64,000 bases of DNA from the NCBI RefSeq assembly GCF_006152145.1, contig NZ_VDFV01000014.1, positions 1-64,000 on the forward strand, in the 5' to 3' direction. Origin of the DNA: Rubellimicrobium roseum. GTDB taxonomy: Bacteria; Pseudomonadota; Alphaproteobacteria; Rhodobacterales; Rhodobacteraceae. Position 1 is the stretch's first letter. Each line of letters begins with the position of its first letter. Below the pieces are notes generated by a model. That model saw only the letters and a program-made list of their open reading frames with translations, was not told the origin of the DNA and searched no databases. A program made the translations under genes and the position numbers. Shown here one piece after another: positions 50,757 through 60,656 of this stretch.

Positions 50757-51250
50757 TGCGAATCGGACTTTACCCGGGCACCTTCGACCCGGTGACGCTG
50801 GGCCACACGGACATCATCCGCCGGGCCTGCACGCTGGTGGACCGCCTCGTGATCGGCGTCGCCATTAACCGGGACAAGGGCCCTCTCTTCCCGCTGGAGG
50901 AGCGCGTGGCGCTGCTGAACGGGGAGATCGGGCCCATCGCCGGCGCCACGGGGGCCGAGATCGTCGTCCATCCCTTCGAGAACCTGCTGATCGACTGCGC
51001 CCGCGACGTGGGGGCCGGAGTGATCGTGCGGGGGCTTCGGGCGGTGGCGGATTTCGAGTACGAGTTCCAGATGGTCGGCATGAACCGCGCCATGGACGAC
51101 TCCATCGAGACGGTCTTCCTCATGGCCGAGGCGCGGCACCAGGCCATCGCCTCCAAGCTGGTCAAGGAAATCGCGCGCCTGGGCGGCGACACGTCCAAGT
51201 TCGTCTCTCCAGCTGTTCAGGCAGCTCTGCTTCGCCGCCTGGAACGATAA
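50756..51250 (+). CDS. coaD: Phosphopantetheine adenylyltransferase
   Basis: A 164-residue nucleotidyltransferase that adds AMP to 4'-phosphopantetheine to give dephospho-CoA, the penultimate step of CoA synthesis. It shows YPGTFDPVTLGHTDIIRRA with the nucleotide-binding GH, the conserved RGLRAVADFEYEFQM, and SSK-like ASKLVKEIARLGGD. The length is normal. It is coupled to the CBS gene and ends at a stem-loop. Confidence 0.96.
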   Translation: MRIGLYPGTFDPVTLGHTDIIRRACTLVDRLVIGVAINRDKGPLFPLEERVALLNGEIGPIAGATGAEIVVHPFENLLIDCARDVGAGVIVRGLRAVADFEYEFQMVGMNRAMDDSIETVFLMAEARHQAIASKLVKEIARLGGDTSKFVSPAVQAALLRRLER

Positions 51251-51265
51251 GCCCGGGCAAATGAA

Positions 51266-51289
51266 AAGGCCGCCCCCAGGGGCGGCCTT
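51266..51289. terminator. Stem-loop terminator between coaD and DUF1127 gene
   Basis: AAGGCCGCC and GGCGGCCTT form a perfect 9-base stem with a 6-base loop, 15 bases after the coaD stop. It lies between convergent genes and may serve both. Confidence 0.7.
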
Positions 51290-51313
51290 GAACGGGCCAG
51301 ACGGTCGGTCGGC

Positions 51314-51472
51314 TCAGCCGTAGACGGCCTGATGGGCCAGCCGCTCGACGTCGCCGGGCTGGATGTTCAGGTCGTCGGCCAGATGGGCCGGAATTCCGCG
51401 AAGTTCTTGAAGCGTACGACGGTAAGCGGCGCGCTTCCCCATCGCGGAGCGGAGATGCGTGATCAAAGACAT
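51314..51472 (-). CDS. DUF1127 family small protein
   Basis: A 52-residue basic protein (MSLITHLRSAMGKRAAYRR) with the DUF1127-like helix RTLQELRGIPAHLADDLNIQ. Such proteins in alphaproteobacteria often take part in stress, phosphate or RNA-related regulation; the role here is unknown. ATG 51472 has GAGG six bases upstream; ATG 51478 lies just after GAGG, too close. It converges with coaD and is divergent from the L,D-transpeptidase gene. Confidence 0.78.
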   Translation of the reverse strand: MSLITHLRSAMGKRAAYRRTLQELRGIPAHLADDLNIQPGDVERLAHQAVYG

Positions 51473-51680
51473 GTTCATCCTCGGGCAAACCGGGTGGTCA
51501 ATCCGCCCGGTGACCCCCATATGGGCGATGCCGCGCTGCGGCACCACCATCGTTTGTTCCTTGGCGCCATGCACGGATTGCATGACTTTTCGGCACTCGT
51601 GTCACGATATGGACACAAGCGACAAACAAGGAGCCGTGCCGGCATGCTGGACCGGCCATGGATTGACGGAGGTCCCGACG

Positions 51681-52733
51681 ATGTATCTGCGAGCCGTGAT
51701 TCTTTGCCTGACCCCCTTCGCGGCCCAGGCGCAGGACCTGTCCGGTTCCGACAGCGTGCCCTTCCTCCCCCTGGCCGAGCAGCCCTTCGTCACGACCCAG
51801 CCGCCGGTCGTCACGCTTCCGCCTACGATCTCAGGCCGCCTCACACCCGAGGCCATCGAGGCCGCGACCTATCTGGGCGGCGACCTGCCCGAGGACGCCT
51901 CGGCCCTGACAGCCAAGCTGCAGGTCCTGCTCGACCGGGCGGGGATCGGGCCGGGGGTGATCGACGGCGTGAAGGGTGGCATGTCCCGCAGCGCGTTACG
52001 CGCCTTCGAGGCGCAGCAGGGCCTGCCGGTGGACGGCGTGCTCGACTTCGAGGTCTGGATGGCGCTGGGCGGCCCGCTCGCGGGGCCCGTGACGCAAAGC
52101 TACACGATCACGGAGCAGGATCTCGCCAACATCGTGCCACCTTTGCCCGGTGACTATGCTGAGCTCGCGGAACTGGGCTGGCTCGGTTATCAGCGCGCCT
52201 CGGAGATGCTGGCCGAGCGTTTCCACATGGATGAGGAGTTCCTGCGAGACCTCAACGCCGGCGCGTCCTTTGCGCCGGGCGAGACGATCACCGTCGCCGC
52301 CACGGGCGACTTCCTGCGAGGCGAGGTCACGCGGATCGAGGTGCGCAAGTCCGAAAGCCGGCTCGCGGCCTTTGACGCCATGGGGCGCATGATCGCCAAC
52401 TACCCGGTCACCATCGGCTCGACCGACTCGCCCTCGCCCGAAGGGGTGGTCGAGGTCACGGCCATCGCCCACCTGCCGACCTATCACTACAGCCCCGACA
52501 ATTTCGTGCAGGGCGAGAACCTGAAGCCGCTGACGCTGCCGCCGGGGCCCAACGGGCCGGTGGGCTCGGTCTGGATCGATTTGTCCAAGCCCAGCTACGG
52601 CCTGCACGGCACGCCCGAGCCCTCGTCGCTCTTCCGCCGCAACAGCCACGGCTGCGTGCGCCTGTCGAATTGGGACGCCGAGGAGCTGGCGAGCCTCGTG
52701 CAGGTCGGCGCGGTCGTCGAGTTCCTGCCCTGA
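51681..52733 (+). CDS. L,D-transpeptidase (YkuD) with peptidoglycan-binding domain
   Basis: A 350-residue periplasmic protein. The signal peptide is MYLRAVILCLTPFAAQAQ. A PG_binding_1 domain (about 75-120) precedes a LysM-like segment and the YkuD domain (about 205-350). The catalytic site is HGCVRLSNWDAEEL with C325, preceded by LHGTPEPSSLF. It crosslinks peptidoglycan 3-3 or attaches proteins to it, independent of PBPs. GGAGGT lies eight bases before ATG 51681, which fixes the start. Confidence 0.92.
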   Translation: MYLRAVILCLTPFAAQAQDLSGSDSVPFLPLAEQPFVTTQPPVVTLPPTISGRLTPEAIEAATYLGGDLPEDASALTAKLQVLLDRAGIGPGVIDGVKGGMSRSALRAFEAQQGLPVDGVLDFEVWMALGGPLAGPVTQSYTITEQDLANIVPPLPGDYAELAELGWLGYQRASEMLAERFHMDEEFLRDLNAGASFAPGETITVAATGDFLRGEVTRIEVRKSESRLAAFDAMGRMIANYPVTIGSTDSPSPEGVVEVTAIAHLPTYHYSPDNFVQGENLKPLTLPPGPNGPVGSVWIDLSKPSYGLHGTPEPSSLFRRNSHGCVRLSNWDAEELASLVQVGAVVEFLP

Positions 52734-52746
52734 CCCCAGAAACGAC

Positions 52747-52768
52747 GGCGGCCCCCGCAGGGGCCGCC
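52747..52768. terminator. Stem-loop terminator between L,D-transpeptidase and gap
   Basis: GGCGGCCCC and GGGGCCGCC form a perfect 9-base stem with loop CGCA, 13 bases after the transpeptidase stop and before the end of the convergent gap gene. Confidence 0.7.
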
Positions 52769-52793
52769 CGAAGTCCGCAAAAGGCGAATGGGT

Positions 52794-53816
<1,023 letters not shown>

Positions 53817-53860
53817 GCCGGTTCTCCCTCTGCGAGGCGCCTCTTGCGCCGTTGCGCGGC

Positions 53861-53888
53861 AACATGGCGATTCCGTGAGCGCAGTCAA
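53861..53888 (-). promoter_or_regulatory. Putative promoter of gap
   Basis: On the minus strand TTGACT (53888-53883) and CATGTT (53866-53861) are 16 bases apart, about 45 bases ahead of the gap start codon. Confidence 0.45.
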
Positions 53889-53944
53889 CCGAGCCGTGGC
53901 CCGCTGCGCTTCGGGATTTAGGTGAGGCAGGGGAGGATTCTGGC

Positions 53945-54316
53945 GTGGATGGTCGTTCTCTCGCGCTTTTCGGCGCGCGGCTGCTGGTGGCGCAGCTCTT
54001 CCTTTTGGGCTCGGCGCAAAAGTGGTTCAGCCCTGGCGGAGTCGAGGGTCTGCTGGCCGGGCGGGGCTGGCCGGAATGGCTGGTCTGGCCGGCGCTGGGC
54101 TTCAACCTGATCGGCGGAGGGCTGCTGGCCCTGGGGGTCGGAACGCGGCCCCTGAGCCTCCTGCTCGCGGCCTACTGCGGCGTCACGAGCCTCTTCCACT
54201 ACATTCCCGCGGACCCGTGGCAGATGACGATCTTCGTCAAGAACTGGGCCATCGCCGGGGGGTGCCTCGCTCTGGCAGCCAGCGGGTCGGGGCGCTGGGC
54301 GCTCCGACCCGACTGA
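53945..54316 (+). CDS. DoxX family membrane protein
   Basis: A 123-residue protein with four membrane spans of the DoxX family (LFGARLLVAQLFLLGSAQKW, then LLAGRGWP and FNLIGGGLLALGVGTRP). DoxX members act in thiosulfate:quinone oxidoreduction or in oxidative stress membrane complexes; the role here is unknown. The GTG start at 53945 has GGGGAGG eight bases upstream. It is divergent from gap and converges with tkt, three bases apart. Confidence 0.85.
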   Translation: MDGRSLALFGARLLVAQLFLLGSAQKWFSPGGVEGLLAGRGWPEWLVWPALGFNLIGGGLLALGVGTRPLSLLLAAYCGVTSLFHYIPADPWQMTIFVKNWAIAGGCLALAASGSGRWALRPD

Positions 54317-54319
54317 GCG

Positions 54320-56329
54320 TCAGAGACGCGCGAGCGCCTGCTGGACCACGTTGCCGGCGGTGATGCCGAACTTCTCGTAAAGCACCTCGGCCGGGGCCGA
54401 GGCGCCGAAGCTGGACATTCCGACGAAGCCCGCCTTGGCCTCGCGCCCGCCGTCGCCCAGGAGCCAGCGGTCCCAGGGCTGGCGCACGCCGGCCTCGATG
54501 GCGATCCGCACCGCGCCGGGGGCTAGGACGCGGCGGCGCAGCTTCTCGTCGGCTTGGGAGAACAGCTCCATGGACGGGATCGACACGACGCGCGTGCCCA
54601 CGCCCTGCGCCTCGAGTTGCGCGCGCGCGGCCACCGCGATCTCGACCTCGGAGCCCGTGGCCATCAGCACGACCTGCCGCTTGCCCGTGGCCTCGGCCAG
54701 CACATAGGCGCCCTGCGCGGAGAGGTTCCTGTTCGTGTGCTCGGTCCGCACAGGCTTCAGGTTCTGCCGCGACAGCGCCAGCACCGAGGGGCCGGGCAGG
54801 GTCAGCGCCAGCTCCCAGGCCTCGGCCGTCTCGACCGTGTCGGCGGGGCGGAAGACGCGCAGGTTGGGCGTGGCGCGCAGCATGGCCAGATGCTCGACCG
54901 GCTGGTGCGTGGGGCCGTCCTCACCCAGGCCGATGGAGTCGTGGGTGAAGACATAGACCACCCGCGCGCCCATCAGCGCCGAAAGCCGCACCGAGGGGCG
55001 GCAATAATCGGCGAAGCACATGAAGGTGCCGCCATAGGGCAGCACGCCCCCGTGCAGCGCCATGCCGTTCATCGCGGCGGCCATGCCGTGCTCGCGGATG
55101 CCGTAGTGGATGTAGCGGCCCTTGCGGTTCTCGGGCCCGAAGATGCCGAGGTCCTTGGTGAGGGTGTTGTTCGATCCCGTCAGGTCCGCCGAGCCCCCCA
55201 GCGTTTCGGGCATCACGGCGTTGACCGCCTCCAGCACGATCTCGGAGGACTTGCGGGTGGCGACCGCCTTGCCTCCGATCGCGGCCTTCTTCACGTCGCG
55301 GATCGCGCCCGCGAGCTTGCGCGGGGGCTCGCCCTCGGCCACGCGGCGGAACTCGTTCTGACGGGCGGCGGGCAGGGCGGCGAGGCGGGCTTCCCACTCG
55401 GCCCGCGCCTGCGCGCCGCGTTGGCCCATGGCTTCCCAGCGGGCCTTGATGTCGGCGGGGATGTCGAAGGCGCCATGCTCCCAGCCATAGACCTCGCGCG
55501 TGTCGGCGATCAGCTTGGCGTCGGTCAGCGCGCCGTGGCCCTTGGCGGTGTCCTGCGCCGCCGAGCCCAGCGCGATGTGGGTCTTGCAGGCGATCATCGA
55601 GGGGCGCGGATCGGCCTTGGCCGCGGTAAGGGCGGCGTCGATGGCGGCCGGGTCATGGCCGTCGATGGCCTGCACGTGCCAGCCCGAAGCCGCGAAGCGC
55701 GCCCCCTGGTCGGTGGCGTCGGCGATGGACACCTTGCCATCGATGGTGATCCCGTTGTCGTCGAACAGCACGATCAGCCGCGACAACTGCTGCCGCCCGG
55801 CGAGCGCGATCGCCTCCTGGCTCACCCCTTCCATCAGGCAGCCGTCCCCGGCGATGACGTAGGTGTGGTGGTCCATCACCTTGGCTCCGAAGCGGGCGCG
55901 CAGCGCCTCCTCGGCGATGGCGAAGCCCACGGAGTTGGCGATGCCCTGGCCCAGCGGGCCGGTGGTCGTCTCCACACCCGCGGTGTGGTGCACCTCCGGA
56001 TGGCCGGGGGTGCGCGAGTCCCACTGACGAAAGTTCTTCACCTGCTCCAGCGTCATGTCCGGATAGCCGGTGAGGTAGAGGAGCGAGTAGAGCAGCATCG
56101 ACCCGTGCCCGGCCGACAGGACGAAGCGGTCGCGGTCGGGCCAGAAGGGTGCCTTGGGGTCGAAGCGGAGGTGCTTGTCGAACAGCACCGTGGCCACGTC
56201 GGCCATGCCCATGGGCATCCCCGAATGGCCCGAGTTCGCCGCCGCCACGGCGTCCAGCGTCAGGGTGCGGATCGCGGCCGCCAGCCGCCAGTGCTCGAAA
56301 TGGGCGTTTCGCAGGCTCGCGATGTCCAT
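54320..56329 (-). CDS. tkt: Transketolase
   Basis: A 669-residue thiamine-diphosphate enzyme of the pentose phosphate pathway and, in autotrophs, the Calvin cycle. N-terminal part: [19 protein letters not shown]; ThDP motif [18 protein letters not shown]; the C-terminal domain has [12 protein letters not shown] and [15 protein letters not shown]. The length is normal. ATG 56329 follows GGAGGAGAG. It is divergent from the coiled-coil/zapA operon. Confidence 0.96.
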   Translation of the reverse strand: MDIASLRNAHFEHWRLAAAIRTLTLDAVAAANSGHSGMPMGMADVATVLFDKHLRFDPKAPFWPDRDRFVLSAGHGSMLLYSLLYLTGYPDMTLEQVKNFRQWDSRTPGHPEVHHTAGVETTTGPLGQGIANSVGFAIAEEALRARFGAKVMDHHTYVIAGDGCLMEGVSQEAIALAGRQQLSRLIVLFDDNGITIDGKVSIADATDQGARFAASGWHVQAIDGHDPAAIDAALTAAKADPRPSMIACKTHIALGSAAQDTAKGHGALTDAKLIADTREVYGWEHGAFDIPADIKARWEAMGQRGAQARAEWEARLAALPAARQNEFRRVAEGEPPRKLAGAIRDVKKAAIGGKAVATRKSSEIVLEAVNAVMPETLGGSADLTGSNNTLTKDLGIFGPENRKGRYIHYGIREHGMAAAMNGMALHGGVLPYGGTFMCFADYCRPSVRLSALMGARVVYVFTHDSIGLGEDGPTHQPVEHLAMLRATPNLRVFRPADTVETAEAWELALTLPGPSVLALSRQNLKPVRTEHTNRNLSAQGAYVLAEATGKRQVVLMATGSEVEIAVAARAQLEAQGVGTRVVSIPSMELFSQADEKLRRRVLAPGAVRIAIEAGVRQPWDRWLLGDGGREAKAGFVGMSSFGASAPAEVLYEKFGITAGNVVQQALARL

Positions 56330-56532
56330 GCTGTGTCTCTCCTCCAGGGGCGGGGCCTTAATGGGCGACGTGAGGGCCAAGATCAAGCGCGGCCTCCAAG
56401 TCCTTCGGGGTAAAGGAACTCGCGCGATTGCGGCCCGCGCGGGATTCCCCTAGGCTGAGGCCCGAACGCGCGCAGGCGACGACGGCCCCGGACCGGGCGC
56501 TGGACGAAGCCCAAGGACGAGGCGAGGGACGC

Positions 56533-56880
56533 ATGAACGAGCAGGCCGATCTGGGGGACCTTCTGGAGGCGCGACGGCGCATCGTCGCCGCCTTCGAGGG
56601 GATCGCGGGCGGCGCCGAGGCGCTGGCGGCCCGCGCCGCCCTGGCCGCCGACAACGAGCGGCTGCGCGGCGAGATCGAGGAGGAGCGCGTCGCCAACGCC
56701 CAGCTTCGCGAACGGGTGCGCGCCCTGCGCGAGCGAGAGACCCAGCGCCTCTCCCTCGAGGAGGAGGTCGAGCGTCTGCGTGCCCAGGTGCAGGCGCTGC
56801 GCGCCGCGCAGGAGGCCGAGCGGGCCGAGGTCGACGCCGTGCTCTCCGAGCTCATCCCCTTGGTCGAGGAGGCGCAATGA
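56533..56880 (+). CDS. Coiled-coil protein coupled to ZapA (ZauP-like candidate)
   Basis: A 115-residue protein that is almost wholly coiled coil: Glu/Arg/Leu heptads from about residue 40 to 105 (LRGEIEEERVANAQLRERVR). The N-terminal 30 residues are a short helical cap. There is no signal peptide or membrane span. Its stop overlaps the zapA start (ATGA), so the two are translated together. In Caulobacter a coiled-coil protein, ZauP, encoded with ZapA partners it at the Z-ring; this gene is the positional and structural counterpart, by inference. GAGG precedes the start. Confidence 0.75.
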   Translation: MNEQADLGDLLEARRRIVAAFEGIAGGAEALAARAALAADNERLRGEIEEERVANAQLRERVRALRERETQRLSLEEEVERLRAQVQALRAAQEAERAEVDAVLSELIPLVEEAQ

Positions 56881-57308
56881 TGCCGCAGGTCGAGATCTCC
56901 GTCGGCGGGCGCAGCTTCGAGGTCGCCTGCCAGCCCGGCGAGGAGCCCTTCCTCCACTCGGCCGCGCAGATGCTGGACACCGAGGCCTCGGCCCTGTCCG
57001 AGCAGATCGGGCGCATGCCCGAGGCGCGGATGCTGCTGATGGCGGGGCTTCTGCTCGCCGACAAGACCCTGGGCCTGGAGGAGCGCCTGCGCGAGGCCGA
57101 GGCCAAGGTCGCGCAACTGGAGGCGCGCATCGCCGCCGGTCCCCCCCGGATCGAGGTGCCCGTCGAGGTTCCCGTCGAGGTGCGCATCGAGGTGCCAGTC
57201 ATCCCCGCCGAGGTGCGCCGGATGTTCACGGAGATCGCCGATGAGGCCGAGGGCCTGGCCCATGCCGTGACCCAGCTCTTGCCCGAGCCTCCCACCCCGG
57301 CGGCCTGA
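56877..57308 (+). CDS. zapA: Cell division protein ZapA
   Basis: A 143-residue Z-ring-associated protein. The N-terminal globular part shows VEISVGGRSFEVACQPGEEP, followed by the helix EARMLLMAGLLLADKTLGLE and a coiled coil. A repetitive VEVPVEVRIEVPV segment (about 97-109) is unusual for ZapA, and a helical tail follows. ZapA crosslinks FtsZ filaments at midcell. It is coupled to the preceding coiled-coil gene and converges with the next gene. Confidence 0.88.
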   Translation: MMPQVEISVGGRSFEVACQPGEEPFLHSAAQMLDTEASALSEQIGRMPEARMLLMAGLLLADKTLGLEERLREAEAKVAQLEARIAAGPPRIEVPVEVPVEVRIEVPVIPAEVRRMFTEIADEAEGLAHAVTQLLPEPPTPAA

Positions 57309-57314
57309 GCCCGT

Positions 57315-58013
57315 TCAGGGCCCGATCAGCCGCGCGAGGTCGAGGGCCAGGTCCACGAAGCGCTCCATCCGGTCGGCGCGCTGGACGGGGTGGCGAAGGC
57401 GAAGCCGCATTCCCTCGGGCGAAAGCACCAGTATTGGCACCCCCCGAGGCCCCTTGGCCACGGGCGTCCAAGCCTGAAGGGCGCGAGCGAGGTCCTGAAG
57501 GTCGAGCCGACGGGCGAGGGGCCCCTCGGCGAAGACGGTCACGCCCTCCGGGGCCTCTTGCTGCGGCAGCGTCGCCGCTAGCCGCGCGAGGTCCCGGCCC
57601 AAAAGGTCGCGCAGGGCCTGCTCGTGCCGGAGCCGCCCCGGTGTGCCCTCGATCGGGTCGGAGCCGGCAGAGGGCGCCTCCACCAGGTGGTCCAGCCGCG
57701 CGGCCACCAGGACCAGCGTGCCCTCGGCCCAGCGCGGCTCGTCGGATTCGTAGTCGGTCACCGGCCCACGCTCGGGCCCGGCGCCGGGGCGCACCTCCAG
57801 CACCCAGGGATGGCCGCCGCGCGGCACCAGCCGCAGCGTCCCGGCCCGCCCCAGCGTCGTGCCGGTGACGGTCAGCGCCCATCCGCGCCGCGCGGCCATC
57901 GCCTGCAACGCGTCGCGCCGCGCAGCGTCGACCTGGACGCGCCAGTACTGCACGGCCCCGCCCAGCGCGCCCACGAAGGCCAGAGACAGGATGACGTTCA
58001 GGAGAAGCGACAT
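57315..58013 (-). CDS. Single-span membrane protein of unknown function
   Basis: A 232-residue protein with one N-terminal membrane span (MSLLLNVILSLAFVGALGGA) and a soluble domain. The body has no signature I recognise: there is a beta-rich start (ALTVTGTTLGRAGTLRLVPR), an acidic middle, and a C-terminal Arg/Leu-rich helical part ending LALDLARLIGP. It converges with zapA, six bases apart. The frame stays open upstream to 58154, but 58013 has a GGAG nearby and gives a normal anchor. Confidence 0.6.
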   Translation of the reverse strand: MSLLLNVILSLAFVGALGGAVQYWRVQVDAARRDALQAMAARRGWALTVTGTTLGRAGTLRLVPRGGHPWVLEVRPGAGPERGPVTDYESDEPRWAEGTLVLVAARLDHLVEAPSAGSDPIEGTPGRLRHEQALRDLLGRDLARLAATLPQQEAPEGVTVFAEGPLARRLDLQDLARALQAWTPVAKGPRGVPILVLSPEGMRLRLRHPVQRADRMERFVDLALDLARLIGP

Positions 58014-58161
58014 GGCTCCGATCCAGCCGGGCCCCGCCACCCGGCCGCAAGCCGGCCGGCGCCGCGCGGCGGAGGCGAGGGTCGGTGTCGCAAATGGTCC
58101 GTCCTGTCCGCTGTGGCAGCAGTCCGGATCAGCTAACCACGCCCTTGCGGGCACCGCCTAG

Positions 58162-58193
58162 AAAAAGGGCGGCCCGCCGTCGCGGACCGCCCC
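58162..58193 (-). terminator. Rho-independent terminator after grxD
   Basis: Read on the minus strand, GGGCGGTCCGC and GCGGGCCGCCC form an 11-base stem with one mismatch, followed by TTTTT. It lies 40 bases after the grxD stop codon. Confidence 0.8.
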
Positions 58194-58232
58194 GAACTGT
58201 TGCAGATAGGCCAAGCCGTTGGCGCCCCGACG

Positions 58233-58604
58233 TCAGGCGTTGGCGGCGCGGATCTCCTCGGCTTTGGCCTTGTCGTAGGTCACGCCCTTCTGGTCGAAGA
58301 GCGCGTCGAGCTCGCCCGACAGGGTCATCTCGGTGACGATGTCGCAGCCGCCCACGAACTCGCCCTTGACGTAGAGCTGCGGGATGGTCGGCCAGTCGGA
58401 GAAGTCCTTGATCCCCTGCCGGACCTCGGGGTCCGAGAGCACGTTCACGTCCTGGTAGTCGACGCCCATGTAGTTCAGCACCCCCGCCACGCGCGAGGAG
58501 AAGCCGCATTGCGGCATGGCCTTGGTGCCCTTCATGAAGAGCACGACGTCGTTCTTGGTGATGGTGTCGCGGATCTGATCCTGCGCGGTGGTCGCGGTGG
58601 TCAT
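58233..58604 (-). CDS. grxD: Monothiol glutaredoxin (Grx4 family)
   Basis: A 123-residue CGFS-type glutaredoxin. The active site is CGFS with C33 in [32 protein letters not shown] is the glutathione and cluster binding region. It binds and passes [2Fe-2S] clusters together with BolA. The bolA gene lies ten bases upstream in the same operon. A rho-independent terminator follows. Confidence 0.96.
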   Translation of the reverse strand: MTTATTAQDQIRDTITKNDVVLFMKGTKAMPQCGFSSRVAGVLNYMGVDYQDVNVLSDPEVRQGIKDFSDWPTIPQLYVKGEFVGGCDIVTEMTLSGELDALFDQKGVTYDKAKAEEIRAANA

Positions 58605-58614
58605 GGGAGAATCC

Positions 58615-58857
58615 TCAATCGGGAGCCTTGGTGGTCAGGGCGAGGGCATGCAGCTCCCCGTTCGGACCGTCCATGCGGCCCTTGAGCGCGGCATACACGG
58701 CGCGCTGCTGCTGGACGCGGTTCATGCCACGGAAGCTTTCGTCGACCACCTCGGCGGCGTAATGGTTGCCGTCCCCCGCGAGGTCGGTGATCGCGATGCG
58801 GGCCTTGGGAAAGGCCGCGCGGATCAGGTTCTCTATATCCTGGGCTTGCATGGCCAT
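58615..58857 (-). CDS. BolA family protein
   Basis: An 80-residue protein with the BolA fold: [37 protein letters not shown] with the cluster-ligand histidine, and [14 protein letters not shown]. It is the partner of monothiol glutaredoxin in iron-sulfur trafficking. The ten-base gap to grxD shows cotranscription. It resembles the IbaG/BolA3 subgroup in length. Confidence 0.93.
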   Translation of the reverse strand: MAMQAQDIENLIRAAFPKARIAITDLAGDGNHYAAEVVDESFRGMNRVQQQRAVYAALKGRMDGPNGELHALALTTKAPD

Positions 58858-58919
58858 GGGTCGTGTCCTCGCGTTGCAGGTTCAATCTAGGAGGGCGGGA
58901 CCGGCCCCGCAAGGCGGGG

Positions 58920-59987
58920 TCAGGGCTCGGCGAAGTGCTTGGAGAGCTTGAGACCCTGGCCCTGGTAGTTGGAGGCGATGCCCGCTCCGTAGAGCGCGTC
59001 GGGCACCGCCGTCATCCGCTCGTAGAGGAGCCGGCCCACCACCTGCCCGTGCTCCAGCGCGAAGGGTGCCTCGTGGCAGCGGACCTCCAGCACCCCGCGC
59101 GAGCCCGCGCCGTGGTCCCCGTGACCGAAGCCCGGATCGAAGAAGCCCGCGTAGTGGACCCGGAACTCGCCCACCATGGCGAGATACGGCGCCATCTCAG
59201 CGGCATGGTTCGGCGGGATCGTCACCGCCTCGCGGCTCATCAGGATGTAGAAGGCGCCGGGATCGAGGATGATGCGCCCCTCCTCGGCATGGATCTCCTC
59301 CCAGAAGGCGCGGGGGGCGTAGTGCCCGAGCCGGTCGAGGTCGATCACCCCTGCGTGGGGCTTGGCGCGCCAGCCCACGCGGCCGGACCCAGCGAGGTCC
59401 ACCGAGAACCCGAGCCCGTCGTCGATCACGCCCTCGGCGCCCTGCACGAGGGGCACGCGGGCGTGCAGCGCGCGCAGGTCACCGTCCGAGAGCCGGGCCT
59501 CGCCCTCGCGCAATCGAAGCTGGTTGAGCCGCATCCCCGGCCGCACCAGCACGCTGAAGGAGCGCGGGCAGATCTCGGCCCAGAGCGGCCCTTGGTAGCC
59601 GGGCGGGATGCGGTCGAACTCCACGCCGCCGTCGCAGATCGTCCGCGTGAGGAGGTCGAGCCGCCCGGTCGAAGACTTGGCGTTCGCCGCTCCGTCCAGC
59701 TCCGGAGGCAGGGCCAACCGCTCCATCAAGGGGACGAGGTAGACGCAGCCCTTCTCCAGCACCGCGCCGGGGGCGAGGTCGAAGCGGTGCATCTCGAAAT
59801 CCGGAAGCCGCTCCTCCACCGTCCGGCCGCGCCCGGCCAGGAACGAGGCCCGTACCCGCACGGCGAAAGATCCCAGCCGCAGGTCGACGGACGCCGGCTG
59901 GACCTGCCCCTGTCCAAGGGCAGGCTCGGCCGCGATGACATCTTCGGCGATCAGCGCGCGCAGGCGCTGGCTTGGCAGCACGCCCAC
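58920..59987 (-). CDS. dcd: 2'-deoxycytidine 5'-triphosphate deaminase (long form)
   Basis: A 355-residue dCTP deaminase of the long alphaproteobacterial type, which converts dCTP to dUTP for thymidylate synthesis. Two dUTPase-like repeats are present: VQPASVDLRLGSFAVRVRA and KSSTGRLDLLTRTICDGG in the first, and a degenerate second. The GTG at 59987 (MGVLPSQRLRALI) has AAGGGAGGG upstream and fits the family N-terminus; ATG 60035 lacks a ribosome site. It is 62 bases ahead of bolA. Confidence 0.9.
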   Translation of the reverse strand: MGVLPSQRLRALIAEDVIAAEPALGQGQVQPASVDLRLGSFAVRVRASFLAGRGRTVEERLPDFEMHRFDLAPGAVLEKGCVYLVPLMERLALPPELDGAANAKSSTGRLDLLTRTICDGGVEFDRIPPGYQGPLWAEICPRSFSVLVRPGMRLNQLRLREGEARLSDGDLRALHARVPLVQGAEGVIDDGLGFSVDLAGSGRVGWRAKPHAGVIDLDRLGHYAPRAFWEEIHAEEGRIILDPGAFYILMSREAVTIPPNHAAEMAPYLAMVGEFRVHYAGFFDPGFGHGDHGAGSRGVLEVRCHEAPFALEHGQVVGRLLYERMTAVPDALYGAGIASNYQGQGLKLSKHFAEP

Positions 59988-60121
59988 GCGGCCCTCCCTT
60001 GCTGGCAGGGTCGACGTCGCGGACCGCAGGCCCATCTGTCAAGGGGATGGGCGCCCGAGGTACCGGTCTGTTGCCAGGATCACGCGGCGGCCCGATGATG
60101 ACGGGGACCGGAGGAGGCGTC

Positions 60122-60505
60122 ATGGTGGATCGGCTGGGATCGGACGAGGTGGTGCTGCGACCCGTCGAGGCGCTCGATCGGGCGCGGAGCTTCCTGCGCG
60201 ACCGACTGGGCCTTCCTGAACTGCTGGTCCGCCCCAGCGTGGCCTGCTTCGCGTTGCCCGGCGCCCGTCTGATCTTGCGCGAGACGGGGCGGCGCGAGGC
60301 CGCCGACCTGCTGTACTTCGGGGTGGCCGACATCCTGTCGGCGCACGAGGTCCTGAGCCGGCAAGGTGTCGCCTTCCAGGGGCCGCCCGAACTGCGCGAG
60401 CGTCGGCCTGACGGTGCCGAGGAATGGGTAGCATATTTCGAGGATGACGAGGGTCGCACCCTCGCCCTGCATGCGACCCTCTCGGTGCGGCAGGTGCCTC
60501 ACTGA
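60122..60505 (+). CDS. VOC (glyoxalase/bleomycin-resistance fold) family protein
   Basis: A 127-residue VOC-fold protein. Typical pieces are the N-terminal ALDRARSFLRDRLGLPELL, ACFALPGARLILRE and WVAYFEDDEGRTLALHA, with candidate metal ligand E or H residues near LALHA. The substrate is unknown; glyoxalases, dioxygenases and antibiotic binders share the fold. GGAGGAGG just upstream fixes ATG 60122. It converges with the tRNA gene. Confidence 0.8.
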   Translation: MVDRLGSDEVVLRPVEALDRARSFLRDRLGLPELLVRPSVACFALPGARLILRETGRREAADLLYFGVADILSAHEVLSRQGVAFQGPPELRERRPDGAEEWVAYFEDDEGRTLALHATLSVRQVPH

Positions 60506-60526
60506 AGGATCGCTGGGGGAGGATGA

Positions 60527-60603
60527 TGGTCGGGCTAGCAGGACTTGAACCTGCGACCTCCCGCCCCCCAGACGGACGCGCTACCAGACTGCGCTATAGC
60601 CCG
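60527..60603 (-). tRNA. tRNA-Pro (anticodon GGG)
   Basis: A 77-base tRNA on the minus strand with CCA encoded. The acceptor stem is CGGGCTA/TAGCCCG, the D stem GCGC/GCGC, the anticodon loop CTGGGGG (anticodon GGG), and the T arm GCAGG-TTCAAGT-CCTGC. C1-G72 and discriminator A fit prolyl-tRNA. It reads CCC (and CCU). It is 53 bases downstream of the merR gene on the same strand. Confidence 0.95.
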
Positions 60604-60656
60604 ACATGGGGGCCTTCTGACCGATTCACGCGCCGGGGGCAAGAGGGGTCGAGCGG

